Source of the DNA: Rhodocyclaceae bacterium
GTDB lineage: Bacteria; Pseudomonadota; Gammaproteobacteria; Burkholderiales; Rhodocyclaceae
Direction: 5' to 3'
DNA: 38,892 nucleotides
NCBI GenBank assembly: GCA_013426785.1
Contig: JACDZI010000024.1
Span: 1 to 38,892 of the forward strand
This document shows, piece after piece, positions 17,911 to 30,049 of the stretch (position 1 is the stretch's first letter; each line of letters opens with the position of its first letter). Under the pieces are notes generated by a model. The model did not search any database, was not told where the DNA came from, and saw nothing but the letters and a program-made list of their open reading frames with translations. The position numbers were made by a program, and so were the translations under genes.

Positions 17911-17944
17911 AGTCTATTGCAGGCAGATGATGGTTTTGTGACAG
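17911..17944 (-). promoter_or_regulatory. phoB: Pho box and -10 element of the phoBR promoter
   Basis: On the - strand, 17944 to 17927 reads CTGTCACAAAACCATCAT, which agrees with the consensus Pho box (CTGTCATAWAWCTGTCAY) at 15 of 18 positions; the first half-site is almost perfect. Ten bases later comes TAGACT (17916-17911), correctly spaced for the -10 of a PhoB-activated promoter. It lies about 50 bases upstream of the phoB start. Confidence 0.65.
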
Positions 17945-18025
17945 TGGGCACGGCTGATTTCGCTGCCTTGAGTTATGATAGGCTTCCCAATACGGCGGCA
18001 TGCCCAGATCCAACAAAATTACATC

Positions 18026-18448
18026 ATGGCCGGACTCAATAAGGACATTCCTCGTCCCAATGAAATCAAGCTACACCAGAAATCACGCGAACTCGAAGTT
18101 TCGTTTGACGATGGCAGTAATTTCCGCCTGAGTTTCGAATTCCTGCGGGTTTATTCTCCCTCTGCCGAAGTCCGTGGGCATGGTCCCGGTCAAGAAACGC
18201 TGCAAACGGGTAAGCGCAACGTCGATATTACCTCCCTGGCTCCAGTGGGTAACTATGCCGTCCAGCCCACCTTCTCCGACGGCCACAATTCCGGCATCTA
18301 TTCCTGGGATCTTCTCTTCAAGCTGGGCCAGAACCGACAAGCGCTGTGGGCCGATTATCTGGCCCGGCTGGAAACTGCCAACGCCAGCCGTGACATTGAT
18401 TCGACCACCCTGCCCCCCAAGTCCGGCAGTGGTTGCGGCACACACTGA
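18026..18448 (+). CDS. DUF971 domain protein (gamma-butyrobetaine hydroxylase-like N-terminal domain)
   Basis: A 140-residue protein of the DUF971 family. Recognisable pattern: [44 protein letters not shown] followed by [28 protein letters not shown]. The biochemical role is not firmly known; related domains occur in iron-sulfur assembly proteins and at the N-terminus of gamma-butyrobetaine hydroxylase. The C-terminus GSGCGTH has a single Cys and a terminal His. ATG 18026 is chosen as the start of the conserved part ([14 protein letters not shown]). It sits 14 bases before ubiE, a linkage common in betaproteobacteria. Confidence 0.88.
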   Translation: MAGLNKDIPRPNEIKLHQKSRELEVSFDDGSNFRLSFEFLRVYSPSAEVRGHGPGQETLQTGKRNVDITSLAPVGNYAVQPTFSDGHNSGIYSWDLLFKLGQNRQALWADYLARLETANASRDIDSTTLPPKSGSGCGTH

Positions 18449-18462
18449 AATCGGGAACCGGG

Positions 18463-19203
18463 ATGGCGGAAACACCTCATACCCACTTCGGCTACGAGAA
18501 GGTAGCTGTAAATGAAAAAGCCTACCGGGTCAGGGAGGTCTTTTCGTCGGTGGCCGACAAGTATGACTTGATGAATGACCTGATGTCGGCCGGTCTGCAC
18601 CGCTTGTGGAAGCTATTCACAATTCATGTGGCGGGCGCGCGCACGGGGGACAAAGTGTTGGACATCGCTGGCGGTACCGGCGACCTAGCTTCGAATTTCC
18701 GTTGCACGGTTGGGCCGACCGGTGAAGTCTGGCTGACCGATATCAATAATGCGATGCTGGCGCGAGGACGTGACCGCCTGCTTGATGAAGGCCGGCTGGG
18801 TCCGGTTGCGCAATGCGATGCCGAAAAACTCCCATTCCCTGATAACTATTTCGACATCGTCACCGTTGCCTTCGGCCTGCGCAACATGACGCACAAGGAT
18901 CAGGCACTAGCCGAAATGCGCCGCGTCCTGCGACCCGGTGGCCGATTGCTGGTACTGGAATTCTCGAAGGTCTGGGAACCGCTTGGTCCCGCCTACGATT
19001 TTTATTCCTTCAAGATACTGCCTTGGCTGGGGCAGAAAATTGTTAGCGATTCCGCCAGCTACCGATATTTGGCGGAGTCGATACGCATGCATCCCGACCA
19101 GCCAACTCTCAAGGGCATGATGGAAGCAGCAGGATTTTCTCGAGTCGACTTTTTTAATCTGACCGCAGGAGTGGTCGCCCTTCACCGCGGCTACAAAATC
19201 TAA
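18463..19203 (+). CDS. ubiE: Bifunctional demethylmenaquinone/2-polyprenyl-benzoquinol methyltransferase UbiE
   Basis: A 246-residue class I SAM-dependent methyltransferase that methylates the quinone ring in ubiquinone and, where present, menaquinone synthesis. Motifs: [28 protein letters not shown] (UbiE signature), [16 protein letters not shown] (SAM-binding motif I), [52 protein letters not shown] and the C-terminal [20 protein letters not shown] 18463 gives the usual N-terminus ([14 protein letters not shown]). Confidence 0.97.
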   Translation: MAETPHTHFGYEKVAVNEKAYRVREVFSSVADKYDLMNDLMSAGLHRLWKLFTIHVAGARTGDKVLDIAGGTGDLASNFRCTVGPTGEVWLTDINNAMLARGRDRLLDEGRLGPVAQCDAEKLPFPDNYFDIVTVAFGLRNMTHKDQALAEMRRVLRPGGRLLVLEFSKVWEPLGPAYDFYSFKILPWLGQKIVSDSASYRYLAESIRMHPDQPTLKGMMEAAGFSRVDFFNLTAGVVALHRGYKI

Positions 19204-19219
19204 CTCAGCAAAACCCATC

Positions 19220-19786
19220 ATGCTCGATGCGGCCCTGATCGCCGGCCTGAACCACCTCCTGGCTAGTGCCAACTGGGCCCGCGGACGACTCAGGCCCTTT
19301 GCCGGACGTCACGCCCGGTTCGATATTCCCCCTTTCGAACTCGCTTTTGTTGTCAGCGTTGAGGGAAATCTGGATTCCGGCCCTGATAGCGGTTCGCCTG
19401 ATGTCACCATTCTGCTGCCAGCCAACGCTGCCTTCCTCTTGCCGCAGGGACTGGACAAGATCATTTCCCTCGCTCGCGTCGAGGGAAATGCCGAATTCGC
19501 TACCGAGCTTTCCTTTGTTTTTCGCAATCTACGTTGGGATGCCGAAGAAGATCTTTCGCGCCTGTTTGGCGATATTGCCGCCCGTCGGCTTATCCTGGTC
19601 GCAGGTAAACTGGACGCCTGGAAGCGAAATGCAGTGGCCCGACTGACTGCCAACCTCGCTGAGTATCTGGTTCATGAACGCACCCTGCTGATCGCCGATC
19701 CGGAATTCGACCTTTTTCGTACCGAGGTTGCATCGATGGCCAGCGATCTGGCCCGTATCGACAAACGCATCGACTCGATTACTTAA
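19220..19786 (+). CDS. ubiJ: Ubiquinone biosynthesis accessory factor UbiJ-like (SCP2 domain)
   Basis: A 188-residue protein in the usual ubiJ position after ubiE. It has an SCP2/sterol-carrier-like lipid-binding fold pattern: RFDIPPFELAFVVSVEGNL, SPDVTILLPANAAFLLPQGLDKIISLARVEGNAEFATELSFVFRNLRWDAEEDLSRLFGDIAARRLI, and a helical C-terminus with LAEYLVHERTLLIADPEFDLFRTEVASMASDLARIDKRIDSI, which could form a coiled coil. UbiJ helps ubiquinone-synthesising enzymes handle their lipid substrates. Normally ubiB follows; here a response-regulator gene follows instead. Confidence 0.85.
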   Translation: MLDAALIAGLNHLLASANWARGRLRPFAGRHARFDIPPFELAFVVSVEGNLDSGPDSGSPDVTILLPANAAFLLPQGLDKIISLARVEGNAEFATELSFVFRNLRWDAEEDLSRLFGDIAARRLILVAGKLDAWKRNAVARLTANLAEYLVHERTLLIADPEFDLFRTEVASMASDLARIDKRIDSIT

Positions 19787-19800
19787 CCAAGTAGTTTTGT

Positions 19801-20691
19801 ATGGTTAAACCCTTGCTGCTCGTCGTTGAAGACGAACCGATCAGCCTCGAAGTACTGGTTGATATCCTGCATGAATACGGTTACGCAACGGTGACTGCCA
19901 CCACAGGGGCTGGGGCATGCTCGCTGATTGAAGAGTACGGTGCCCGGCTTGATGGCATCCTGCTTGATCGCTTGCTACCCGACATGGATTCACTCAACCT
20001 ACTGGTCAAGCTGAAGAGTGTTCCCGCCCTAACCCACTTACCCGTCATCATGCAGACTTCGTTGTCTGCCGAGCAGGACATTGCCGATGGCTTGAAAGCT
20101 GGTGCCTACTATTACCTGACCAAGCCCTTCCTGCCTGCCACACTCTTGGCGATCGTCCGCTCCGCCGTCAAGGATCGGTATGAATACCCCGAATTGCAGC
20201 AGAGCCTGCTACAGACTCGCGGCATTCTCAAGAATCTACGTCATGCCGAATTCTGCTTCACCACTCAAGGAGAAGCCCGCGCTCTCGCCACTTTGACCGC
20301 CCATGTCGCTCCCGACCCCGAGCGCGTCGTCCTTGGTCTTACCGAGCTGATGCTGAATGCGGTCGAACACGGTAATCTCGGCATTGCCTATGCCGAGAAA
20401 TCGGCTTTGATCGCTGCCAATGCGCTCGAGAGCGAAGTTGAACGTCGCCTCAAGTTACCGGAGTTTTCCCACCGCCTGGCGCGATTGAAAATCGACCGTG
20501 ATCTCGAAATTGTCAGGTTCGAGATCATCGATGAGGGCAGGGGCTTCGACTGGCAGCCTTTTATGGAAATGTCGCCTTCCCGCGCCTTCAACACTCACGG
20601 CCGGGGCATCGCTATGTCCAAACTATTGAGTTTCGACCAGATGGAATATCGTGGCTGCGGCAATGAGGTCGTCGGCCTGATCAGCCTGTAG
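19801..20691 (+). CDS. Response regulator with HATPase_c (serine/histidine-kinase-type ATPase) output domain
   Basis: A 296-residue protein. The N-terminal receiver domain (residues 1 to about 120) has acidic pair E10-D11, the phosphoacceptor D56 in ILLDRLLPDMDS, Thr in VIMQTS and Lys in YLTKPF. After a helical linker (PELQQSLLQTRGILKNLRHAEF) comes a GHKL ATPase-like domain: N box LTELMLNAVEHGNLGI, G1 DEGRGFDW, G2 THGRGIAMSKLLSFDQMEY. There is no HisKA domain, so the output resembles RsbW-type anti-sigma kinases or phosphatase-partner ATPases rather than a histidine kinase. Its target is unknown. It lies 14 bases after ubiJ, probably in the same transcript, and ends before a strong terminator. 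Confidence 0.85.
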   Translation: MVKPLLLVVEDEPISLEVLVDILHEYGYATVTATTGAGACSLIEEYGARLDGILLDRLLPDMDSLNLLVKLKSVPALTHLPVIMQTSLSAEQDIADGLKAGAYYYLTKPFLPATLLAIVRSAVKDRYEYPELQQSLLQTRGILKNLRHAEFCFTTQGEARALATLTAHVAPDPERVVLGLTELMLNAVEHGNLGIAYAEKSALIAANALESEVERRLKLPEFSHRLARLKIDRDLEIVRFEIIDEGRGFDWQPFMEMSPSRAFNTHGRGIAMSKLLSFDQMEYRGCGNEVVGLISL

Positions 20692-20696
20692 GTCTA

Positions 20697-20720
20697 GCCG
20701 TCCCGCCAGCGCCGACTATT
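20697..20720 (+). repeat. Dispersed 24-bp repeat, copy D (intergenic, beside terminator)
   Basis: GCCGT followed by CCCGCCAGCGCCGACTATT, one mismatch from copy G. It lies six bases after the response-regulator stop and just before the convergent terminator hairpin. Confidence 0.8.
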
Positions 20721-20726
20721 TATAAG

Positions 20727-20752
20727 ACAAGGCAGCCGAAGCTGCCTTGTTT
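20727..20752 (+). terminator. Bidirectional rho-independent terminator
   Basis: A perfect 10-bp stem (ACAAGGCAGC with GCTGCCTTGT) closes a four-base CGAA loop. A short T run follows on the + strand, and an A/T-rich TTATAAATA stretch follows on the - strand. It serves both the response-regulator gene and the ATP synthase operon, which converge here. Confidence 0.85.
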
Positions 20753-20769
20753 GCGGGTGAAGGTCCGAA

Positions 20770-21189
20770 TTAACGGCCGCGCAGTTTCTGGATTGCCGCC
20801 AGCTGGGCCACGGCTTCAGCCAATTCGGCCTGTGCACGGGCATAGTCCATCTCGGCGCTCCGGTCGGACATCGCCTCCTCCGCTCTTTTCTTGGCATCGA
20901 GCGCCTTGGCTTCGTCCAGATCGCGGCCACGAATAGCCGTATCTGCCAATACGGTAACCAGACCCGGCTGCACCTCCAAAATACCGCCCGCGACGAAGAT
21001 CAGTTCTTCCTGATCCTGTTGTGGCAGCTTGAGGCGTACCGCACCCGGCTTGATGCGCGTCATCAGCGGCATGTGGCCGGGCAGGATGCCGAGCTCGCCG
21101 GCTTCGCCCGGCAGCACGACAAACTCGGCCAGGCCGGAGAAGATCGACTCCTCCGCGCTGACGACATCTACATGAACGGTCAGTGCCAT
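20770..21189 (-). CDS. atpC: F1Fo ATP synthase subunit epsilon
   Basis: A 139-residue epsilon subunit of the F1 rotor stalk. N-terminal beta sandwich: [50 protein letters not shown], then [26 protein letters not shown], followed by a helical hairpin rich in Ala/Glu/Arg. It couples rotation to catalysis and can inhibit ATP hydrolysis. It is the last gene of the atp operon, nine bases after atpD. Confidence 0.97.
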   Translation of the reverse strand: MALTVHVDVVSAEESIFSGLAEFVVLPGEAGELGILPGHMPLMTRIKPGAVRLKLPQQDQEELIFVAGGILEVQPGLVTVLADTAIRGRDLDEAKALDAKKRAEEAMSDRSAEMDYARAQAELAEAVAQLAAIQKLRGR

Positions 21190-21198
21190 GTTGGCCCC

Positions 21199-22605
<1,407 letters not shown>

Positions 22606-22620
22606 TTAAACGCTAAGTCG

Positions 22621-23508
22621 TTAACCCGCGATCGCGGCAGCACCGCCGACGATCTCGGAAATTTCCTTGGTAATCGACGCCTGACGGGCCTTGTTGTAGA
22701 TCAGCTGCAATTCCTTGATGACGACACCGGCGTTGTCGGATGCCGATTTCATCGCCACCATCCGCGCCGACTGCTCGGAGGCCATGTTCTCGGCGACCGC
22801 CTGATAAATCAGTGCCTCGACATAGCGAATCAACAGTTCGTCGATGACGACATGGGCGTCGGGTTCGTAGAGGTAGTCCCACGATCCGGCCGGCGTACCA
22901 AGACGATCGCCGGTCAGGGGCAGCAACTGCTCCAGAACGGGTTCCTGGCGCATCGTGTTGATGAAGCGCGTATAGGCAATATGCACCACATCCAGTTCTC
23001 CGTTCTGGAAGGCATCGATCATCACCTTCATCGGACCGATCAGCTTTTCAAGATGAGGCTTGTCACCGAGATGCACGACATGCGATGTCACCTTGGCGCC
23101 GAGGCGCTGCATGAAACCCAGACCCTTGTTACCGATGCAGGTGGCACGGATGTCACTGGCTCCCGCGGCTTCCCACTGACGCATCGCATTCAGGGTCATG
23201 CGCAACACGTTGGTATTGAGGCCCCCACAGAGACCCTTGTCGGTCGTTACCACCACCACACCCACACGCTTCGGGGCTACTGCTTCATGGTTATGCTTGC
23301 CGAGGAATGGATGCCGATATTCGGTCACGTTGGCCACCGCCAGATTAGCCGCCAGATGACGGATTTTCTCGCTATAGGGACGGGCGGCACGCATCCGATC
23401 CTGCGCCTTGCGCATCTTGGACGCGGCCACCATCTCCATGGCCTTGGTGATCTTGCGGGTGTTCTGGACCGACTTGATCTTGGTGCGAATTTCCTTGCCG
23501 CCTGCCAT
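22621..23508 (-). CDS. atpG: F1Fo ATP synthase subunit gamma
   Basis: A 295-residue central stalk subunit. N-terminal helix [36 protein letters not shown] and C-terminal helix [47 protein letters not shown] are the two coiled-coil strands of the rotor. The middle [17 protein letters not shown] is the conserved Rossmann-like core. It lies 20 bases after atpA. Confidence 0.98.
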   Translation of the reverse strand: MAGGKEIRTKIKSVQNTRKITKAMEMVAASKMRKAQDRMRAARPYSEKIRHLAANLAVANVTEYRHPFLGKHNHEAVAPKRVGVVVVTTDKGLCGGLNTNVLRMTLNAMRQWEAAGASDIRATCIGNKGLGFMQRLGAKVTSHVVHLGDKPHLEKLIGPMKVMIDAFQNGELDVVHIAYTRFINTMRQEPVLEQLLPLTGDRLGTPAGSWDYLYEPDAHVVIDELLIRYVEALIYQAVAENMASEQSARMVAMKSASDNAGVVIKELQLIYNKARQASITKEISEIVGGAAAIAG

Positions 23509-23528
23509 GGCGCTCTGCTCCTAAAGGA

Positions 23529-25067
23529 TTAAGCCCAGGTTTTCTTGAACGCGGCAACAGCGATGCCCATTTCGGCCTCACCTTCCTTGTCCAGATCCTT
23601 GGTGGCTTCAATCTTGTCCATCAGAGCGCCGTACTGCTGACGCATGTACTGATGCAGCGCCGCTTCGAAGGCCAGAATCTTGGTGCCATCGACATCGTCG
23701 AAGTGACCCTGGTTCACCGCATAGAGTGAAACCGCCATTTCGGCAACCTGCAACGGGGAGTACTGGGCCTGCTTCATCAGTTCGGTGACGCGGCGACCAC
23801 GCTCCAGTTGCTTGCGGGTGGCATCGTCCAGATCGGAGGCGAACTGCGCAAAGGCAGCTAGTTCACGATATTGGGCCAGTGCCAGACGCACACCGCCACC
23901 GAGTTTCTTGATCGCCTTGGTCTGCGCTGCACCGCCGACGCGCGACACCGACACACCGGCATTGATGGCGGGGCGGATACCGGCGTTGAACAGGTCGGTT
24001 TCCAGGAAGATCTGGCCGTCGGTAATCGAGATCACGTTGGTCGGCACGAAGGCGGAAACGTCGCCCGCCTGCGTTTCGATCACGGGCAGCGCAGTCAGCG
24101 AACCAGTCTTGCCCTTCACGGCACCATTGGTATGACGTTCGACCCAAGCTTCGGAGACGCGTGCGGCACGCTCAAGCAGACGGGAGTGGAGGTAGAACAC
24201 GTCGCCCGGATAGGCTTCGCGGCCGGGAGGGCGGCGCAGCAACAGGGAAATCTGGCGATATGCCCAAGCTTGCTTGGTCAAGTCGTCGTAAATGATCAGG
24301 GCGTCTTGTCCGTTGTCGCGGAAATATTCGCCCATCGTGCAACCGGAGTAGGGAGCAATGAACTGCATCGCGGCGGACTCGGAAGCGGTGGCGGCAACAA
24401 CGATGGTATAAGCCATCGCGCCGGACTCTTCGAGCTTGCGCACCACGTTCATCACGGTCGAAGCCTTCTGGCCGATCGCGACGTAGATACAGAACAGGTC
24501 TTTGCCTTTCTGGTTGATGATGGTGTCGATCGCGACGGCCGTTTTGCCGGTCTGGCGGTCGCCAATGATCAGTTCGCGCTGACCGCGGCCAATCGGTACC
24601 ATCGAGTCGACCGACTTGAGACCGGTCTGCACCGGCTGGGAAACGGATTTGCGCCAGATCACGCCCGGGGCGACTTTTTCAATCTTGTCGGTCTGCATCG
24701 CCTCGATCGGCCCCTTGCCATCGATCGGTTCACCCAGCGCATTCACCACGCGGCCAATCAGTTCAGGACCCACGGGGACTTCAAGAATACGGCCGGTACA
24801 TTTGACCGTGTCGCCCTCGGTGATGTGTTCGTACTCACCGAGAACCACGGTCCCGACAGAGTCGCGCTCAAGGTTCAACGCAAGGCCGAAAGTATTGCCG
24901 GGGAATTCAAGCATCTCCCCCTGCATGACGTCGGCCAGGCCATGGACACGACAGATACCGTCGGTCACCGTTACCACCGTGCCTTCATTTTTGGCGGTGG
25001 GGGCAAGCTGCATATTCTGGATCCGGCTCTTGATCAGGTCGCTGATTTCGGAGGGATTGAGATTCAT
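23529..25067 (-). CDS. atpA: F1Fo ATP synthase subunit alpha
   Basis: A 512-residue non-catalytic nucleotide-binding subunit. Walker [62 protein letters not shown], and [17 protein letters not shown] (family signature) are visible. ATG 25067 ([19 protein letters not shown]) is preferred over an upstream in-frame start at 25106, because it matches the family N-terminus and length. Confidence 0.99.
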   Translation of the reverse strand: MNLNPSEISDLIKSRIQNMQLAPTAKNEGTVVTVTDGICRVHGLADVMQGEMLEFPGNTFGLALNLERDSVGTVVLGEYEHITEGDTVKCTGRILEVPVGPELIGRVVNALGEPIDGKGPIEAMQTDKIEKVAPGVIWRKSVSQPVQTGLKSVDSMVPIGRGQRELIIGDRQTGKTAVAIDTIINQKGKDLFCIYVAIGQKASTVMNVVRKLEESGAMAYTIVVAATASESAAMQFIAPYSGCTMGEYFRDNGQDALIIYDDLTKQAWAYRQISLLLRRPPGREAYPGDVFYLHSRLLERAARVSEAWVERHTNGAVKGKTGSLTALPVIETQAGDVSAFVPTNVISITDGQIFLETDLFNAGIRPAINAGVSVSRVGGAAQTKAIKKLGGGVRLALAQYRELAAFAQFASDLDDATRKQLERGRRVTELMKQAQYSPLQVAEMAVSLYAVNQGHFDDVDGTKILAFEAALHQYMRQQYGALMDKIEATKDLDKEGEAEMGIAVAAFKKTWA

Positions 25068-25077
25068 GGAAAAACTC

Positions 25078-25611
25078 CTAGTTCTTGAGCGAAACCGCCA
25101 TGGCATTCAATTTGCCACGGACGGAAGCGTCGATAACCTGGTCACCCAGGGCGATGCGGACACCACCGATCAGTTCCGGCGCGAGTTCGACGGTTGCCTT
25201 CACCTTGCATGCAAACTTGCGTTCGAGGTCAGCCACCAGCTTGGACAGTTGCCCTTCCTCGAGCGGAAAAGCAGAACTCACCACCGCTTCACGCCTACCC
25301 TCCTGGGCATTCTTCAGATCGACGAAGAGTTGGCTGATCTCGGGCAGCACGCCAAGACGACGGTTCTCAATCAGCACGCTGGCAAAGTTCCGCTGTTCCA
25401 ATGTCAGTTCACCAGCAACACCGAGGAAGAGATCGCCAAGGGCGGCAGGCGAAACGCGCGGATCGGCGATACACTCGACCATCTGGTCATCGGTCGCAGC
25501 CGCTGCCATACGTTCGAGTGCGCCTTCCCATACAGTCAGCGCCCCACCTGCCTTGGCCAGCTCGAAAGCCGCTTCGGCATAGGGACGGGCGACGGTGACG
25601 TTCTCGGCCAT
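25078..25611 (-). CDS. atpH: F1Fo ATP synthase subunit delta
   Basis: A 177-residue peripheral-stalk subunit. [31 protein letters not shown] at the N-terminus and the signature [30 protein letters not shown] at the C-terminus are typical of OSCP/delta. It holds F1 to the b-subunit stalk. It follows atpF by six bases and precedes atpA by ten. Confidence 0.97.
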   Translation of the reverse strand: MAENVTVARPYAEAAFELAKAGGALTVWEGALERMAAAATDDQMVECIADPRVSPAALGDLFLGVAGELTLEQRNFASVLIENRRLGVLPEISQLFVDLKNAQEGRREAVVSSAFPLEEGQLSKLVADLERKFACKVKATVELAPELIGGVRIALGDQVIDASVRGKLNAMAVSLKN

Positions 25612-25617
25612 GGCGGA

Positions 25618-26088
25618 TCAGAGCTCCGCTTTCAGCTGATTGAGCAAGTCGGCATGCATGGCCGCATCAATCTCCTTGCGGAGAATCTGCTCGGCACCGG
25701 CTACTGCCAGCAGAGCCACCTGGTCGCGCAGGGCTTCCTTGGCGCGCTGGGCAGCGACCTCGGCCTCACCTTCTGCCGCCGTCCGGGCAGCAGCAATGAT
25801 GCGTGCGGCTTCGGCTCGTGCTTCGTCAATCAGTTGGGTACCCTGTCGTTCGGCCCCGGCACGCAGCTCATTCGACGTTTCACGGGCCTTGCGCAACTCG
25901 TCGGTCGCTCGACGTTCGGCCAGGGACAGATCGGTTTTCGCCTTGTCCGCAGCAGCCAGACCATCAGCGATCCTGGTAGCACGCTCGTCAAGCGCCTTCA
26001 TGATGGGTGGCCACACGAATTTCATCGTGAACCACGCCAGAATGAAGAACACAACGAGCTGGGAGAATAGCGTTGCGTTCAGATTCAC
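25618..26088 (-). CDS. atpF: F1Fo ATP synthase subunit b
   Basis: A 156-residue subunit with one N-terminal membrane helix ([36 protein letters not shown], typical of the family) and a long Ala/Glu/Arg-rich coiled coil that dimerises as the peripheral stalk. It is the usual proteobacterial length, and a single copy lies between atpE and atpH. Confidence 0.97.
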   Translation of the reverse strand: MNLNATLFSQLVVFFILAWFTMKFVWPPIMKALDERATRIADGLAAADKAKTDLSLAERRATDELRKARETSNELRAGAERQGTQLIDEARAEAARIIAAARTAAEGEAEVAAQRAKEALRDQVALLAVAGAEQILRKEIDAAMHADLLNQLKAEL

Positions 26089-26131
26089 GGTTCTCGCTCC
26101 TTAAGCGTCAATCAAACGTAAAGGGCGCCGC

Positions 26132-27622
<1,491 letters not shown>

Positions 27623-27713
27623 GCTCCTGGCGACTTTCCCGCCATGCTGCTTCTTGTCTCGCCAACCGCCGAAATGTCCTTCGACGGATGCGCGCTACCG
27701 AACAAAGCGGAAG

Positions 27714-27742
27714 ATTCTAGTTTGTACATGGCGATTCGTCAA
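27714..27742 (-). promoter_or_regulatory. atpI: Sigma-70-type promoter of the atp operon
   Basis: On the - strand, TTGACG (27742-27737), a 17-base spacer and TAGAAT (27719-27714) form a good sigma-70 promoter. It lies in the 176-base gap between parB and atpI, about 90 bases upstream of the atpI start. The rest of that gap shows no other obvious element. Confidence 0.65.
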
Positions 27743-27798
27743 TGATCTTATTGCGATGCAGCAATTTTATGGGGCTATCAGTGTTCGGGTATCCCCTC

Positions 27799-28647
27799 TC
27801 ACCCTTTCAACCGCTTCATGATGCCGTCGAGCTGGTCCAGAGAGGAAAAACGGATCGCCAGCACACCCGCGCCTTTGCGATTGGCACCAATCTTTACCGT
27901 GGCGCCGATGGCGTCCGCCAATTCCTCTTCCAGGCGTGCCAGATCGCTACTCTTTTCCTGCCCCCCTTTTTTGATAGGCGGATTGAGTTCCCTGGCAACG
28001 CGCCGCTCGGTTTCACGCACCGAATAGCCCTTGTCGGCAATTTCCGCCGCCAGCCGGCCCTGATCGGTTTTTGGCGCAGCGAGGATGGCGCGGGCATGAC
28101 CCATCTCAATGTCGCCGGCCATCAGCAAATCCTGTGCCGGCTTGGCCAGTTGCAACAACCGCAGCAGGTTGCTGGCCGCCGGACGAGACCGGCCCACCGC
28201 ATCGGCGGCCTGTTGATGCGTCATGCCGAACTCATCGATCAGGCGCTGTAGGCCAGCCGCCTCTTCCAGCGGGTTCAAATCTTCGCGCTGGATGTTTTCG
28301 ATCAGCGACATCGCCAGTGCGGCATCGTCCGGAATTTCGCGGATCAGCACCGGCACCTCCATGAGGCCGGCAATCTGCGAGGCCCGCCAGCGACGCTCGC
28401 CCGCGATGATCTCGTAACGCCCGTTCGCCACCGGCCGGACCGAGATCGGCTGGATCAGCCCCTGGGCCTTGATCGAAGCTGCCAGGTCTTCAAGCGAGCC
28501 TGGGTCCATGCGGGTGCGTGGCTGGTATTTTCCCGGCTGCAGGTCGCCGATTGGCAGGTTCCCCTGCTGCTGCGTCGCTGCCGATTCTTCGTTGCCGGCG
28601 AGCAATGCTTCCAACCCACGCCCCAGTCCTTTCTTGCGTTGAATCAT
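27799..28647 (-). CDS. parB: Chromosome partitioning protein ParB
   Basis: A 282-residue ParB/Spo0J. N-terminal ParA-contact peptide QRKKGLGRGLEALLAG; the CTPase/ParB boxes PGKYQPRTRMD, SIKAQGLIQPISVRPV, YEIIAGERRWRASQIAGL and LIENIQREDLNPLEEAAGLQRL; the helix-turn-helix MTHQQAADAVGRSRPAASNLLRLLQLA; and a C-terminal dimerisation domain. It loads on parS as a CTP-dependent clamp. ATG 28647 overlaps the parA stop (ATGA). Two parS-like sites lie about 3.4 kb away at the head of the same operon. Confidence 0.97.
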   Translation of the reverse strand: MIQRKKGLGRGLEALLAGNEESAATQQQGNLPIGDLQPGKYQPRTRMDPGSLEDLAASIKAQGLIQPISVRPVANGRYEIIAGERRWRASQIAGLMEVPVLIREIPDDAALAMSLIENIQREDLNPLEEAAGLQRLIDEFGMTHQQAADAVGRSRPAASNLLRLLQLAKPAQDLLMAGDIEMGHARAILAAPKTDQGRLAAEIADKGYSVRETERRVARELNPPIKKGGQEKSSDLARLEEELADAIGATVKIGANRKGAGVLAIRFSSLDQLDGIMKRLKG

Positions 28648-29432
28648 GTTGCTCGCCTCTCCGTTTCCCATGTTTTTGCCCGCTCGATCATTTCATGTGC
28701 GAAGGCCAGATAGGCCTGTGCCCCCTTTGCATTCTTGTCAAACAATATTCCCGGCACGCCATAGCTCGGTGCCTCGGCCAATCGCACGTTGCGCGGTACC
28801 AGTGTCTTGAATACCTTGTCGCCGAAATGCTGCTCCAACTGTGCCGACACCTGATTCGACAGCGTAGAGCGGGGGTCGAACATCACGCGCAGCAGGCCAA
28901 TGATCTTGAGATCCCGGTTGAAATTCTTGTGCACCTGCTTGATGGTGTTGACCAGATCGGACAGGCCTTCGAGCGCGTAGTACTCGCACTGCATCGGGAT
29001 GATCACCCCGTGCGCCGCGCACAGGCCGTTGAGCGTCAACATCGATAGCGAAGGCGGACAATCGATCAGCACGAAATCGGTATTGCCGACATGTTCGGCC
29101 AGCGCCTTTTTCAGGCGCAACTCGCGCTGCTCCAGATCAACCAGTTCCACTTCGGCACCCGCGAGATCGCGATTGGCAGGCATTACGGCATAGTGGCCCG
29201 ACGGAGATACCGTACACACTTCGTCGAGGGTGGCGAGTCCCAGTAGTACGTGGTAAACCGAGCGTGGCAGGGTGCGCTTGTCGATGCCGCTGCCCATGGT
29301 GGCATTGCCCTGCGGATCGAGATCGATCAGTAACGTGCGCTGCCCGGCCTGGGCGAGGGCGGCCGCGAGGTTGACGGAAGTGGTGGTTTTGCCGACCCCG
29401 CCCTTCTGGTTGGCGATGGCGAAAATGTGCAT
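28644..29432 (-). CDS. parA: Chromosome partitioning ATPase ParA
   Basis: A 262-residue Soj-type ParA. The deviant Walker A is KGGVGKTTTSVNLAAALA, with LLIDLDPQGNATMGSGID and DFVLIDCPPSLSMLTLNGLCAAHGVIIPMQCEYYALEGLSDL following. It is a short chromosomal ParA without an N-terminal helix-turn-helix. The start at 29432 ([12 protein letters not shown]) overlaps the rsmG stop (TGATG). Confidence 0.97.
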   Translation of the reverse strand: MHIFAIANQKGGVGKTTTSVNLAAALAQAGQRTLLIDLDPQGNATMGSGIDKRTLPRSVYHVLLGLATLDEVCTVSPSGHYAVMPANRDLAGAEVELVDLEQRELRLKKALAEHVGNTDFVLIDCPPSLSMLTLNGLCAAHGVIIPMQCEYYALEGLSDLVNTIKQVHKNFNRDLKIIGLLRVMFDPRSTLSNQVSAQLEQHFGDKVFKTLVPRNVRLAEAPSYGVPGILFDKNAKGAQAYLAFAHEMIERAKTWETERRAT

Positions 29433-30049
29433 CAGGTTTTCTCCAGTTGAAGCAAATGACGCTCGGCCGCAAGGCCGGGAACAACGAGGCGGTGTGATTC
29501 GGCCACGCGCCAACCGGCGGGCAGGGCGGCGATTTCATCGGCAGGATACTCGCCCTTCATCGCCCACAGACAATCCGCCAACGGCCCGGCCAGGCAAACG
29601 AAATCCCCAAGGCTGGCAAAAGCGCGGGAGATGACTGCATCGAACCTATAGTCGCAAGATTGAACACGGGCGCAGTGAATGCTCACATTAACCAAGCCCA
29701 GCTCAATCTTCGCCTGGCGCTGAAAAGCCGCTTTTTTCTCGACCGTTTCGATGGAGGACACCATCCAGTCGGGCCGGGAGATGGCCAGCACCAGACCCGG
29801 CAGACCGGCGCCGCTGCCAATGTCTGCAAGGGTAAAACGCCGTCCTGCCGGAGCCGACTTTTCAACTATGGGTATCACCGCAAGGGAATCGAGCAGGTGA
29901 TGCGTGACCATCTCATCCGGGTCACGGATGGCGGTCAAGTTGTAGGTCTTGTTCCATTTTTCCAGCAGAGTGAGATAGGCCCCGAGCTTAGCTTCCGCTC
30001 CCGCCGGCAGGTTCAAGCCCGCTGCGGCAATGCCTTCGGTCAGGTTCAT
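29432..30049 (-). CDS. rsmG: 16S rRNA (guanine527-N7)-methyltransferase RsmG
   Basis: A 205-residue SAM-dependent methyltransferase of 16S rRNA G527. Motifs: [35 protein letters not shown], then [22 protein letters not shown] (SAM site), [13 protein letters not shown] and [19 protein letters not shown]. The start at 30049 overlaps the mnmG stop (ATGA). Residues 63-71 (EKSAPAGRR) are encoded by a dispersed-repeat copy, placed between the HLLDSLAV helix and the SAM-binding strand, where length varies in the family. Confidence 0.96.
   Translation of the reverse strand: MNLTEGIAAAGLNLPAGAEAKLGAYLTLLEKWNKTYNLTAIRDPDEMVTHHLLDSLAVIPIVEKSAPAGRRFTLADIGSGAGLPGLVLAISRPDWMVSSIETVEKKAAFQRQAKIELGLVNVSIHCARVQSCDYRFDAVISRAFASLGDFVCLAGPLADCLWAMKGEYPADEIAALPAGWRVAESHRLVVPGLAAERHLLQLEKT
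29839..29862 (+). repeat. Dispersed 24-bp repeat, copy E (inside rsmG)
   Basis: Identical over 24 bases to copy B in thiL. It runs antisense to rsmG, so the gene reads it as KSAPAGR. Confidence 0.8.

Noticed and set aside
24660-24690. GGGGCGACTTTTTC in atpA as a further repeat copy
   Set aside because: Only the T-tract end is shared and the sequence encodes the conserved alpha-subunit protein at that position.
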